64,000 nucleotides of DNA from Miscanthus floridulus (taxonomy: Eukaryota > Streptophyta > Magnoliopsida > Poales > Poaceae): contig NC_089589.1 in assembly GCF_019320115.1 (NCBI RefSeq), forward strand, positions 22,530,580 to 22,594,579. Reading direction: 5' to 3'. Within the stretch, counting starts at the first letter, position 1. Each line of letters starts with the position of its first letter. The notes beneath the pieces are model-generated. The model was not told the origin of the DNA. It made no database searches and worked only from the letters and a program-made list of their open reading frames with translations. The position numbers were made by a program, and so were the translations under genes. Positions 47,201 through 58,197 of this stretch are shown piece after piece.

Positions 47201-48718
47201 TTTTTGCTATTAAGGGCACGTTCAACCCACACACAGGGGTCGTCTCCATGGACCTCGAATCCAACATAAAGACAGCTAAAAAGACAGGTCGTACAATGGG
47301 CTGTTTGTTTTACTACACACTATTTAATGCTACGCATGTGGCCTAGATGAATTGTGAACACTATTTTGTACACCATTGTGTTGGTAATTGATAAAAAATG
47401 GATTAAGCTTAAATAAGATGAACATGATTATAATTTTTTTAAATCATCAATATATCATATTATATATAATTGAAACATCTTTGTCTAATTTTTTTCTTTC
47501 CATAGCGCAGGCAACTGCTACAGATTTGACTTCAATAAAAATTTCACTAGAAATATCTACACAGCATCCTCATAGCCCCGGGTCAGCCAAAAACAGCTAG
47601 CATTTCACATTATGAAAACAGCATGGTGACAATGTTTTCCATGTATTAGCCAAAAACAGCTACCATTCCACACAGCTATCATTAGCAACATGCCCTGCAC
47701 CTCTCTCCCTCTGCGACAGCCGGATCCCGCAGCTCCACTCATTGCCAGATGTCCCTGATCTCATCAGCTTTTGCATATAATTCAGGACCAGTACGTCCTG
47801 TGTGCTGGTTGTGGTTTGATGTGTAGAAGCTTTGGAATCAACAATGCGATTAATTAATTTTTGTTATACAGCCACTGTGGCACGTCCGAACGTGTAACTT
47901 TTCTATGAACTTATGAAGCATATATGCTTCATATATACGTGGTATTGATGAGTCTGCTATTATCTTGTTAATTTGATGACAGGTTCTGGCCCTTTTCTTA
48001 GTCATGTTTCCGCAGATATTACCGTAAACAATGAGGTGTCTTCATAATCTTCTTCTGTATATGTCAGTTATGTCTGGATGATCCAGTTTTATATCACTAC
48101 AACAGTGTTACTTCTTGGACTGAAACCTGTGTTGTGTATGGCAGTTGTAGGTGTTAGACTCTAAGAATTCATTTCATAGAAGTCAACTTGCACTATAACA
48201 CAATATACCTTTGCTAACACTTTCTATAGTGGGCAAAGGGCACCTTTGCCGACATATAACCTCCCGCGAAAAGTTTTGCCGACAGTTTGGAAACAGTGGC
48301 GCTAGAAGCCGTCGGCTAATAGCTAGGTCCTAGCTAATCCAAACAAACCGCGCTAATGTGGGTCAGTTTGAGTTTCTACCACAAATGAAATGAGAGAGCT
48401 ACTATTTAATTAGCAGGTGCAAGATCATGTTCAAATCATCGTTTCTTCGCTCGTGATGCCAATGCACACCTTACCACTGGCCTTTTCAATGCCGCCAGTC
48501 CGCCCGGTCCATTTCATATGTCCGTCCCTACGCTAGCGTGATAGGCGATGCTCCACGTCGTGTGCCACTGTTCTATGAAGTTCGCAGTCGCCCAACGGCT
48601 TGTCACCAACATGACATGTTTAGATCTATTTAGCACTAAAAATTAGCTAGCTAAAGCTAAAGACTACTATTTTTAGCTAACTATTTTTTAGAATCCACCT
48701 GCTAATAGCTGCTAATAG
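47201..48718. other. Intergenic, MITE-like remnants
   Basis: No gene supported. CACTATAACACAATATACC near 48191 and CCTTTGCCGACA nearby resemble one end of a CACTA-type element. AGCTAATAG-type repeats at 48310 and 48640-48718 look like MITE fragments. Confidence 0.35.
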
Positions 48719-49130
48719 TGTAAAGTAATCTGCTGCTCTCCCTCTGTACACATGGCAGGGGCAGGCGCCGAAAGGGCTCCCCTGCTGCTGCACTAGCAGG
48801 GGCAGGCGCCGAAACGCTCCCCTGCCGCACTGTAGCCACAGCAGGGGCAGGCGCCAAAGTCAGCCCTGCTGTCACATCTAGTCACTGTAGCAGCCTGGCA
48901 TGTCTGTCTACTAGGATTAGATGGATAGAGTTGTATATATAGCTTCCCACTACAACTCAGTGAAGAGAGTTCAGTTTTACCATCTCCTCTGTAGAGCTCC
49001 GACAACGCTGGTGCTTGTGCTGTGTGTGCGCGCTCTGTTCTCCCTCCCTCTTCTACCTCCAGCCGTAGTGTGTGTGCGAGAACGTCGGTGAGCGGTCGGC
49101 TCACCCGTGCGGGAGATCTCGACACCAACA
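48719..49130 (+). repeat. 5' LTR of the Copia element
   Basis: Ends GACACCAACA immediately before the primer-binding site. TATA-like TATATATAG at 48934-48942. Three copies of GCAGGGGCAGGCGCC start at 48755, 48796 and 48841, each followed by a CCCCTG- or CCCTG-type partner. The exact 5' end is uncertain because no partner LTR exists. Confidence 0.7.
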
Positions 49131-49132
49131 AG

Positions 49133-49145
49133 TGGTATCAAAGCC
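49133..49145 (+). promoter_or_regulatory. Primer-binding site
   Basis: TGGTATCAAAGCC, the initiator tRNA-Met type found in Copia elements, with one change from the usual TGGTATCAGAGC. Confidence 0.75.
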
Positions 49146-49178
49146 GTACAAGCGCAGTCGTTGGACTAACCGCCGGCG

Positions 49179-52100
49179 ATGACGGACGGTTTAGAGATGG
49201 GTGACAGCAGCGGCACTGCTATGGCTGCCCAGCCACGACAGGAGGTCGTCGTGCGCATGGTGCGGGAGGTCAGCGGCACTAGTTCGCCGACGCTGACTCG
49301 CACCAACTATGGCGAGTGGGCGGTGATCCTGAAGGTCAAGCTCAGAGCTCGACGGCTCTGGAATGCAATTGACAAGGGCACCGACAATGAAGAAGACGAT
49401 ATGTCAGCATTGGAGGCTATCCTTGCTGCTGTGCCAGCGGAGTACAGGGAGCCGTTGAGGGTGAAGAACTCTACTAAGGAGGCGTGGGAGGCCATTGCAG
49501 CGATGCACGTCGGCTCCAACCACACAAAGAAGGCGATGGCCTAGCTGCTGAAGCAGGAGTACGCCAACCTTAAGTTCAAGGATGGTGAGTCGGTGGAGGA
49601 CTTCTCCCTCCGCCTATAGTCGCTCATCAGCAAGCTGAGGAGCCACGGCGTCACCATCGACAAAGAAGAGTCGGTCTCCAAGTACCTCCACTCCGTGCCG
49701 GTGAAGTACATCCTGATCGCTCTCTCCATAGAGACGATGCTGGACTTGTCCACCCTCACCATTGAGGATGTGACAGGCCGTCTGCGGGCGGTGAACGAGC
49801 GCATGGAGCAGGCCATAGCAACGACGGACAGCGGCAAGTTGCTGCTGATAGATGAGGTGTGGGCAGCCCGGATGAAGGAGAAGAAGTCTAGGGAAGCCTT
49901 CTCCAGCCGCGGTGGCGATGACAAGCGCCGCGGCAAGGCTTCTTCGAAGAAGAAGAAGAAGGTTGACCCCAATGCCTGCCGGCGTTGCAGGAAGACGGGC
50001 CATTGGGCAAAGGAGTGCCCAAATCGCAAGCAGGAGAAGAAGGCTAAGGCTTATTTAGCGTAGGCTGATGAGCATAATGAGGCCACTCTCCTGATGGCAA
50101 TGTTCTGTGCACTACACGATGTTGAGGCCAAGGAGAAGGGAGAGGTGATGGCGGTGGAAGGACACAGCAAGGCTCTAAAGGTTGTCAACCTCGATGAACT
50201 ACATGCCCAAGTCCACCTCGAACGTGTGGGTGGCAAGCAGGAGCAGCGGTGGTACCTGGACTTCGACGCCAGTAACCACATGATGGGCTCAAAGGAAGCC
50301 TTCCCTGAGATCGACAGCAACGTGATTGGCATGGTGAAGTTCGGTGACGGCTCAAGGGTGGCAATCCGAGGGCGCGACACCATCATCTTCAGGTGCCAAA
50401 ACGATGAGCACCACGCGCTGACGGATGTATATTACATCGTGCAACTACGTTCAAGCATCATCAGTATTGGCCAGCTGGATGAGCGCGGCAACGAGGTATT
50501 GATCAAGGACGGCGTCCTCAGGATCAGGGACCGAGAGCAGCGGCTTCTTTCTAAGGTGAAGAGGTCCTAAAATTGGCTGTACCTGGTCGACTTGAAGGTG
50601 GAGCAGCCCATCTGCTTGGCTACATGACACATGGAGGAGCTATGGCTGTGGCATGCCCGGTATGGCCATATCAGCTTAGACGCTCTTGGTCGGCTAGAGA
50701 AGATGGTGACTGGGCAGCCTTATATGGAGCACGTAGAGGAGCTATGTGACAGCTGCCTGATCGGAAAGCAAAGAAGGCTACCGTTCCCGAAGACGGTGAA
50801 GTACCGCGCGGCAGAGGCCCTCGAGCTGGTCCATGGTGACCTCTACGGACCAATCATGCCGGTGACGCACGGCGGGCTCAAGTACTTCATCTTGCTCGTG
50901 GATGACTGCAGCCGGTTCATGTGGCTACAGCTTCTAACCAGCAAGACTGAGGCAGTAGAAGCGGTCAAGAAGTTCAAGGCACGCGTGGAGGCAGAGAACG
51001 GCAAGAAGCTGCGCGTGCTGCGGACTGATCACAGCGGCGAATTCACTTCAGTGGAGTTCACTACGTACTACGCGGATCAGGGTGTGGTGCGACACCACAC
51101 CACGCCATACTCACCACAGTAGAATGGTGTGGTGGAGCGGTGGAACCAGATGGTGGTCGGCATGGCTCGATCCATGATGAAGGCCAAAAGCATGCCAAAA
51201 AAGTTCTAGGGAGAGGCGGTGACCACGGCGGTGTTCATCGTCAACCGCGTGCCCACCAAAGCCCTCAAGGGCAAGATGCCGTTCAAGGCTTGGTATGGAC
51301 GCAAGCCAAATGTGCCCTTCCTCAGGACATTTGGCTACATCGGCCATGTGAAGATCACCAAGCCTCACCTCGGCAAGCTAGAAGACATGAGCACGCCGAT
51401 GGTGCTCCTGGGCTACGAGGAGGGCACCAAGGCATACCGGCTCTACTATCCATGCGGAGGCAAGGTGGTTGTCTCACGCAACATCGTATTCGACGAGAAG
51501 GTAGCCTAGGACTGGGACAGTCTGGGCACGGGGGAAGCTGGTGGCTTCACCAGCACCTTCATCGTCGAGCACTTGGTCATCCACGGTGGTGGAGACACTG
51601 GAGCGGAGGTGCCGACCACTCCAGCAACAGAGCCGAGCACTCCTAGGGTGGTGCCGAGCACTCCGGAAGGGGTGCTGGGCACTCCAGGAGTGGTGCCGAG
51701 CGGTCTTGTAGTGGTGCCGACCACTATAGGACGAGTGCCGAACGCTCCTGTAGCAGAGCCGAGAGGTCGTGTAGTGGTGCCGACCACTCCAGGACGGGTG
51801 CCAAACGCTCCCATAGGAGAGCTGAGGGATCTTGAAGTGGTGTCGACCACTCCAAGATTGGTGCCGAGTACTCCTGCAGTGGTGCCAACCACTCTAAGAG
51901 TGGTGATGAGCGGTCCAGGAGTAGTGCCAAGCACTGCAGCTGGGGTGCCGAGCACTCCAGGTGCTGTGCAGACCACTCCGGCAGAATAGGGGACTCCATC
52001 GACGTCTATCGAGTTTGCCTCACCTCCAAGCGACATCACCGAGTTCATGGATGCCTACCACGATGGTGAGTAGGTGCGGTTCCGTAGGCTGGACGACATC

Positions 52101-53184
52101 GTCAGTGGCATGGGGTCCTCAGGCCTGGCGAGTCGGCTACTCAATGACCCAGAGCTGCTTCTCGTCAGTGCAGAGGAACCACCCACGTTCGCGCTGGCCG
52201 AGCGCGATGCAAATTAGCGATGGGCGATGCTGGAGGAGATGAAGGCGATCGAGGAAAACGAGACTTGGGAGCTCGTCGATTCACCTCCAGGATGTCGTCC
52301 GATCGGCCTAAAGTGGGTGTATAAGGTCAAGCGGGACGAGCGCGGTGCCATTGTAAAGCACAAGGCGCGCGTCGTTGCCCGAGGCTTTGTCCAGCCCGAG
52401 GGCATTGACTTCGAGGAAGTCTTTGCACCGGTAGCGTGCATGGAGTCTATCCGACTGCTGCTGGCTTTGACAGAAGTGAAGTACTGGTGCGTCCATCACC
52501 TAGACATAAAATCGGTCTTCCTCAACGGCGAGCTGGCGGAGACGGTCTTCGTCAGGTAACCTCCGGGTTTCGCTATCAAGGGAGCGGAGCACAGGGTGCC
52601 CCGACTGTGCAAGTCGTTCTATGGGCTACAGTAGGCCCCGCGTGCGTGGAACTCCAAGCTTGACGCTAGGCTGGGCAAGCTTGGCTTCACGCGGTGCGCA
52701 ACCGAGCACGCGCTCTACACGTGGCAACGGGGAAGGAGGACCTCATCATCAGCGTGTATGTGGACGACTTGATCGTCACCGGCGCGCGTGCGGAGAACAT
52801 CGACAGCTTCAAGCACGAGATGGTAGCTCGTTTTCGAATGAGCGATCTCGGTGCGCTCTCCTACTACCTCGGCATCGAGGTGAGACAGGGGAAGGAGGCA
52901 CTCATGCTTGGTCAGAACGCGTACGCTTCAGAGCGGTTGGAGCGGAGCGGCATGGCTGAGTACAAGCCATGCGTGACGCCAATGGAGGAGCGGCTGAAGC
53001 TAACGAAGGCTAGTACCGCGGCGAAGGTAGATGCAACACTCTATCGGAGCATCGTCCGCGGTCTGCGCTACCTAGTCCACACGAGGCCGGACATTCCGTT
53101 CACCGTGGGCTACGTCAACCGCTTCATGGAGGATCGCTGAGAGGATCACTGAGCCGCGGTGAAGCGGCTGCTGCGCTATGTCAA
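49179..53184 (+). pseudogene. Copia Gag-Pol polyprotein, many stops
   Basis: Gag starts at 49179 and has knuckle [14 protein letters not shown] near 49980. The protease site is altered (WYLDFDASNHM near 50255; the family has D-T-G-A-S). Integrase has the HARYGH...CDSCLIGK zinc region (50655-50770) and D residues in VHGDLYGP and RTDHSGEF, with the catalytic-Glu region NGVVER just after a stop. RT has WVYKVKRDERG, KARVVARGF, VYVDDLIV (about 52755) and SDLGALSYYLGIEV. Stops lie at 49542, 49617, 50061, 50568, 50625, 51120, 51207, 51507, 51987, 52071, 52215, 52557 and 52632. It would have replicated the element by reverse transcription; it is dead. Confidence 0.92.
51609..51986 (+). repeat. 21-bp minisatellite coding a heptad repeat
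   Basis: Exactly 378 bp, or 18 degenerate units of 21 bp, encoding VPTTPxx-type heptads (for example VPTTPAT, VPSTPEG, VPNAPVA, VPSTPAV). It lies between the integrase and RT domains and keeps the frame throughout. Confidence 0.85.
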
Positions 53185-53185
53185 G

Positions 53186-54765
53186 GCGAAGGTAGATGCG
53201 CACCCACGCGGCGCTGCTGCTGGGCACGCCGGCGTGCACCACGAACCACATGTAGTATCCGGGCGGCGCCACCCCGGGCGTCGGCGGCGCGGCGACCACG
53301 GCCTCGTAAACCACGATGTCCAGCTCTGCCACCCTCACCACGCCCAGCTCCACCACGTGCTGGTTCATCCCGAACGAGTGCGTCGCGAACGCCGGAGCCA
53401 CCGTGGCCACCCGCGCCACCTCCCCACCCGCACCCGCACCCGCACCTTCCGCCATCATCCTGGCGGGTATCACGAACTTCGTGGCCGTCGCCTCGCCGTA
53501 CCCGACCTCCGCGGGCGCGCGCTGTCATGCCGCGGGTCCATGTATGGCGGCAGGAACGCCTCCAGGCTCAGCTCCGTCGGGTACATCACGTTGGCGAACA
53601 CGTACCCGACGTGCGGGTTGCTGCCGCCCACTAGCACATGGTCGTACGTGTCCAGCGCCGCCGACGAGTGGTACATCCGCGGCACCGCCGACGCCGCTAG
53701 CGGCGACGACTGATCGAACCGCGACCCCAGCGGCGCGTCGGGCCTGTACAGCATGGGCCGCCTGACCGGATCCTGCCCCAGCTCCCACCCGGCAGTGCCC
53801 GCCGCAGCCCGGTTCACGAATCACGATCAGCACGTCGCCCGAGGGCAGCAGCACCATGTCGCCCATCACCCGGGCCATCGGTATCTCCTCGATCGCCCAC
53901 ACCACCGGGTCCGGGTCCGTCGGCGCAACACGCGCGCAGGTGGTAAACGCCCCACGGCGCGCCGCCGCAGACCAGCACCTCGGCGTGCGCGGGCGCGTCG
54001 GGTCGGAGCGGGAGGAGCACGGACGAGCCTGACGACGGGTAGTTCCACGGCACGCCGCCGGGGACGAGCGGGAGGCGGCGGAGCGGGGCGCGGTTGTAGG
54101 GGTCGAAGACGACGGCGTGGTCGTTGGCGAAGACGAAGACTGTGCCGTCGGGGAGCTTGTGGAGGAACGGGTACAGGTTGTTCTCGGCGCCCGGCTCCGT
54201 CGTCTCGTCCAGGAACGGGAAGAACGTCAGCGGCGGCGCGGCGTCGGCGTGCGGGAAGTACTCGAGGTTGAACTGCCGCCGCCGCCGAGGATGAGCACAC
54301 GACCGTCGGGGAGGATCATGTCAGTGGCGTACCACCGCCGCGCGGCGAGGAACGAGGGGAGCTCGACCCAGCCCGTGGCTGGCGAGAAGAGCCGCGCGAC
54401 GCGGTCGCCGCTGGAGAAGCCGCCGGTCTGGAGGAGCGTGCCGTTGGGGAGCAGCGCCCCGGACGAGCACCACGGGTTGGTGGCGAGCGGGTACGGGTGC
54501 AGCACGTTGGAGCGGAGGTCCAGGAGCAACGAGTGCGCCGTGCAGTCGGTGCCGTTGACGGTGGCCGCGCACGGCGCCAGCGCGGCCAGCGAGATGTTGG
54601 AGGGGCCCGTGTCGGTGTGGTCGAACATGAGGACGAAGTCCCCCGGGAGCAGCTGCCATTCTCCCTGGGACGGGGCATCATTGGCGGCGGCGGCATTGGC
54701 ATTGCAGCTGACGATCAGGAGAAGGTGGAGAAGGAAGGATCATGGCTTGGGCATGGCTGCTGAGC
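53186..54765 (-). pseudogene. Galactose-oxidase-like (GLOX) gene copy 2
   Basis: Nearly full-length relation to copy 1 but broken. NPWCSSG and RRWYATDMILPDG (cofactor Cys and Tyr) are present near 54450 and 54320, then a frame change near 54285. PRMYHSSAALDTY (axial Tyr and His) lies near 53680, and THSFGMNQHVVEL (copper His) near 53370. The DUF1929 end PPGYYMWFVVHAGVPS is near 53230. Further frame changes occur near 53950, 53820 and 53500. The early segment GKWQLLHASIGIS of copy 1 is deleted. The last codons run into Copia sequence at about 53185. Family role: extracellular oxidation producing H2O2. Confidence 0.85.
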
Positions 54766-55851
54766 ATGCGATCTTTAAGCCTTTTCATGCATCCTAGCAA
54801 TGTGATAAGCTAAGGTAGGGTGTACAGAGTGTGTTGCATACTTGCATCGCATTGTGACGTTGTGTTGGTGGAGGGTGGGTACAGGGAAGGTTGTGGGGAA
54901 ATGGGGAATACGCATTTCATGCTTGGAACCAGGTATGCGATCTAAATGATACAAACTTTTTGGACTCAACGGAATTAGGTGAATCTTGCAATTTTTGGAC
55001 CTGCATTCATTCTGTTGACCAGTGAAAATATTATGGTTTAGCTAATAATTAGCTGAATTTTTGCCAAAATTTGATAAGGAGGCCGGCATAAAGAGGAAAC
55101 TAATGATTAGGCGGAGAAGTATGCACTTTTACACTGAAGGAAGAACTTGCGAGTTTGTTTGAACTCTAGACTAGACTAAAAGTTCAAATCTTGTCCAACT
55201 TTTTGACTGGTGCAATGTTGTTTTAGCCCTCACCGAAATAGGTGAATTTTGCATAAATTCAGATGTTTCGGACCAAATCCCGGAAACCTCCTGAGGTAGA
55301 ATCACCCAATTTATAAGAGCTCAATTATGATGGCCGGCATTTCGAGGATTAATAGCAGCTACACACTTGAACTCTATAATCAGGTAGTCTGTTGAGGGTC
55401 GAAGGACAGGATGACATCATCTATCACAGTCTGGGATAGAGTACAACACATTGATACATAGGGTTACAAATTAGAGTGCGGAAGTATAATTTATTACACT
55501 AACTTGATTCAAATATAAGTAGTTCAAACCTACCTTGAAACACTCAAAATCAAAGTGAGCCGGTAAAAGGATGTTCATTACGTATAAGATCAACATGAGA
55601 ACCGAGGGATGTTAGAGCATATCTTCACCAGATTAAGAATAAAATGATCCCCTTTTTCTGTAACTAGTGATAATAAACATTGAAGGCAAAAAGTAAACTC
55701 CACTAGACCCCTTTCTAATCTCCTTACACTATTGTTTTATTAATTGAGAAAACCACCCCCACAATCCCTCAGAAGAAAAGGGAGATCAAATCAATCCCCC
55801 TTCTCTTACCCTCCCCGCATGCAGTGGTGTGTAGTGGCTAGAGACATGGCT
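54766..55851. other. GLOX copy 2 upstream region
   Basis: The first 400 bp match 39219-39660. The remainder is AT-rich and non-coding. Confidence 0.5.
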
Positions 55852-55900
55852 GAGAAGAGAGGGCCTTTGTTATTACTAATAACAAAAGCCCTCTCTTCTC
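55852..55900. repeat. Perfect-type hairpin, 24-bp arms
   Basis: GAGAAGAGAGGGC... pairs with ...GCCCTCTCTTCTC. Arms of 24 bp have one mismatch and a single-base centre (55876). It may be a collapsed inverted repeat. Confidence 0.7.
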
Positions 55901-56099
55901 CGCCAAAAAAAGAGATGCTAAATTTTGCTACAATCGTGACACAGGATTTCTTGGCTGCAATTTTTGTGAATGCGGTAGTTTATTTAATCTTAATTTTCTT
56001 TGAACTTTGTGGCAAAGCTAAGCATCAACCAAATAGGCCATCGGTTTGTTTTGTGGCCAAAGGTTTAGCGTGCCATGCATGCTTTTATGCACGGGGCGT

Positions 56100-56790
56100 G
56101 CGTAGTGCCCGGACGTTCGGATGCCCGCGCCCACGCCGCCTACTGCGTCTGTCCCGCCTGCCACGCTTGCTGCTAAGCCTGTCCTGCATGCAATTGCTAT
56201 GCGTGCACGTCCATCCCGCATGCCACATGCAACTGCTAAGCTTGCACACCTGCCCCTGCAAGTTGGTGCGTCTTCGCATGCAGTTGTGCGCCTGATGCGC
56301 ATGCAAGTGGGGACCACCCACGCCCGCTTCGCTTGCCACGCACGTGGGGACCACTACGCCCGCATGGACTGCCTTCGCATGCGCCCGCTTACTGCGCCTG
56401 CTAATGTTGCAACATGAAGCACTTCTGCAACATATGTCTGAAATAGGTGAAACATTTACAACATACTCTTGCAACATATGTGTATAGCAACCGCAACATA
56501 TGCAACATCTAGATAAAAACACTTGCAACATACGTCTGAAACAGATGAGATATTTTGAATAGACGCTTGCAACATGTGTATATAGCCATTGAAACATATG
56601 CAACATCCAAATAAAACACTTACAACATACGTCTAAAACAGATGGAAATATTTGAAATATACACTTGCAACATACTTGTATAACCATTGCAACATATGCA
56701 ACGTCCAGATGAAACACATACAACATCCGGATGAAACACATGCAACGTCCAAATGAAACATATGAAATATACATCTAAACGCATGAAACA
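56100..56790. repeat. GC-rich segment and TTGCAACA array (inverted)
   Basis: 56100-56400 is rich in CATGC/GCATG and CCCGC. 56400-56790 is an array of TTGCAACATACGTCTGAAAC-like units, the reverse complement of the family at 46165-46560. Confidence 0.55.
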
Positions 56791-57533
56791 TACGGAGCTG
56801 GTGCCATAGAGTATGCGGGCCCCGTGCTCCTTCTATCTGCCGGTCCTTATCTCTCTAGTCATAGCGCATGCACAGGCCCTCATGCATTGCATGCACCCCA
56901 CGCCGAGCGAGGCCAAATGCGCTCCCCTGCGCCCCACGTAGAACGAGTGGCCGCACGAGCTCCCATGCGCTGCCCCGTGCCGCATGCGCCCCACGCCGAA
57001 CGAGAAGCCGCCCATGCTTTCATGCGCTGCCCCATAGAAAAGGACCGGTGCAGGCCCCGCCTGACTGCAACTACATGCCCCACTTTTTTTTCTTGGTCGT
57101 CACGTGTATGCGGGGGTTGGTCCGTCCGGACGGACGCCCTCAACCAAGCATTACCGTTTACGCATCCTCCGTGTGGATATGAATTTTGATCATGGGCCAC
57201 CTAACTCGACCTTCCAAAAATTTTTGACCTAACTTGACTGGCTGGTATGTCGGGTCTGATTTGAGTTATGATTTTAGACCCATGACCCGATCCAACCTGA
57301 GAAAGCTGACCCAAAGTAGTAAAACCTGATCTAATCCTATCTGCCAGTGCGTCGATGGACCAAAAGTTTTGACATGACAATTTTTTATTGGCCCAAGTCG
57401 ATTCCGACCCGATCCCAGTGTTTAGCATCATCTAGCAGTTCCTTTTACTCCATTTCTTTCAAGACAACTTAAGACTCTTTCAATTCTTTTGGACATGCAC
57501 TTTTACCGGACCAACAACAAAGACAGGTCGGTC
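56791..57533. other. No recognisable gene
   Basis: GC-rich then mixed sequence. 56830-57190 is open in several frames on both strands because of its composition, with no domain. A GACCCGA / TCGGGTC-rich stretch lies at 57240-57420. Confidence 0.35.
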
Positions 57534-57700
57534 CTTACCAAGATCAAACAATAGACCTTATCTATAGAGATTCAAGTTCTATATATTTTCGGTCATTGTG
57601 TGTGACCCGAAACTTTATAAAAATGAATTACAATGCTGCGACGTTCAACTAATCTAGTCTAGGGGAAGAAACAAACTAAACTACTTCGACCTATAAAATA
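57534..57700. repeat. Duplicated segment paired with 47036-47200
   Basis: Direct-orientation match to 47036-47200 (see that entry). Confidence 0.7.
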
Positions 57701-57874
57701 CCAAAACGGCTGCCACTTGCATTCTTACTTTATGTCAGCCCAGTTGGCCCACTATGAAAATGGATCGAGAATGTTATCAGGGGCCCACTCACCTGCCTTC
57801 TCCATGCTTTACTTGTCTCTGGAGACTACCAAATCATCCATTCCACACGCCTCAGAGCCTCGCACAGATCTCAC

Positions 57875-58192
57875 ATGGCCTTCCTCCCGATCCTCCGGCG
57901 GCTCGGGCGCCACCTCGCCGTACAGCTCCGCCACCACCTCGGCCTCTGCCCCGCCCCGTCCTGGTGGAGTCCTTCTCTTAGTTGCAGTACCGCATCTTCG
58001 GCTCTCCTACATCGTGTCACATGTAGCGACACTGGCCGACTCCAAGTCTCCAACCGCCTTGCGCGAGCGCTCCTTCCCTCACACGCGTCCTGTGCGGCTC
58101 TCCCCGATGCGCTCCGGACGGGCGGAGTCGCCGACGACTGCGTCTCCTCCGCTCATACCGACCTCCGCATCGCCACGCTCGTGCCCAAATGA
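57875..58192 (+). CDS. Hypothetical 105-residue ORF, possible first exon
   Basis: Starts MAFLPILRRLGRHLAVQLRH, Arg-rich and lacking acids, like an organelle-targeting presequence. It ends LRIATLVPK and a stop, and a consensus donor (GAG|GTAATG) lies 6 bases after the stop region. This would fit a decayed first exon whose partner exons are lost, but I do not recognise the protein and see no downstream exon with confidence. Confidence 0.3.
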   Translation: MAFLPILRRLGRHLAVQLRHHLGLCPAPSWWSPSLSCSTASSALLHRVTCSDTGRLQVSNRLARALLPSHASCAALPDALRTGGVADDCVSSAHTDLRIATLVPK

Positions 58193-58197
58193 GGTAA

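Larger units (their letters stand above)
48719..53184 (+). mobile_element. Copia LTR retrotransposon, 3'-truncated
   Basis: 5' LTR (about 48719-49130), primer-binding site and a gag-protease-integrase-RT polyprotein in Copia order. RNase H, polypurine tract and 3' LTR are missing: at about 53184 the sequence switches to the 3' end of a GLOX gene. At least 13 in-frame stops and a frameshift near 52725. Confidence 0.92.

Noticed and set aside
47397..47600. 70-codon ORF near an AT-rich stretch
   Set aside because: AT-rich random-like translation with no features.
51506..52048. 180-codon minus-strand frame rich in Thr/Gly
   Set aside because: It is the reverse of the 21-bp minisatellite; periodic sequence keeps several frames open.
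53753..54797. Overlapping plus-strand open frames
   Set aside because: Antisense to GLOX copy 2; low-complexity Arg/Gly-rich translation.
55744..56295. 183-codon plus-strand open frame
   Set aside because: Crosses a hairpin and a GC-rich repeat; the translation changes character midway and shows no domain.
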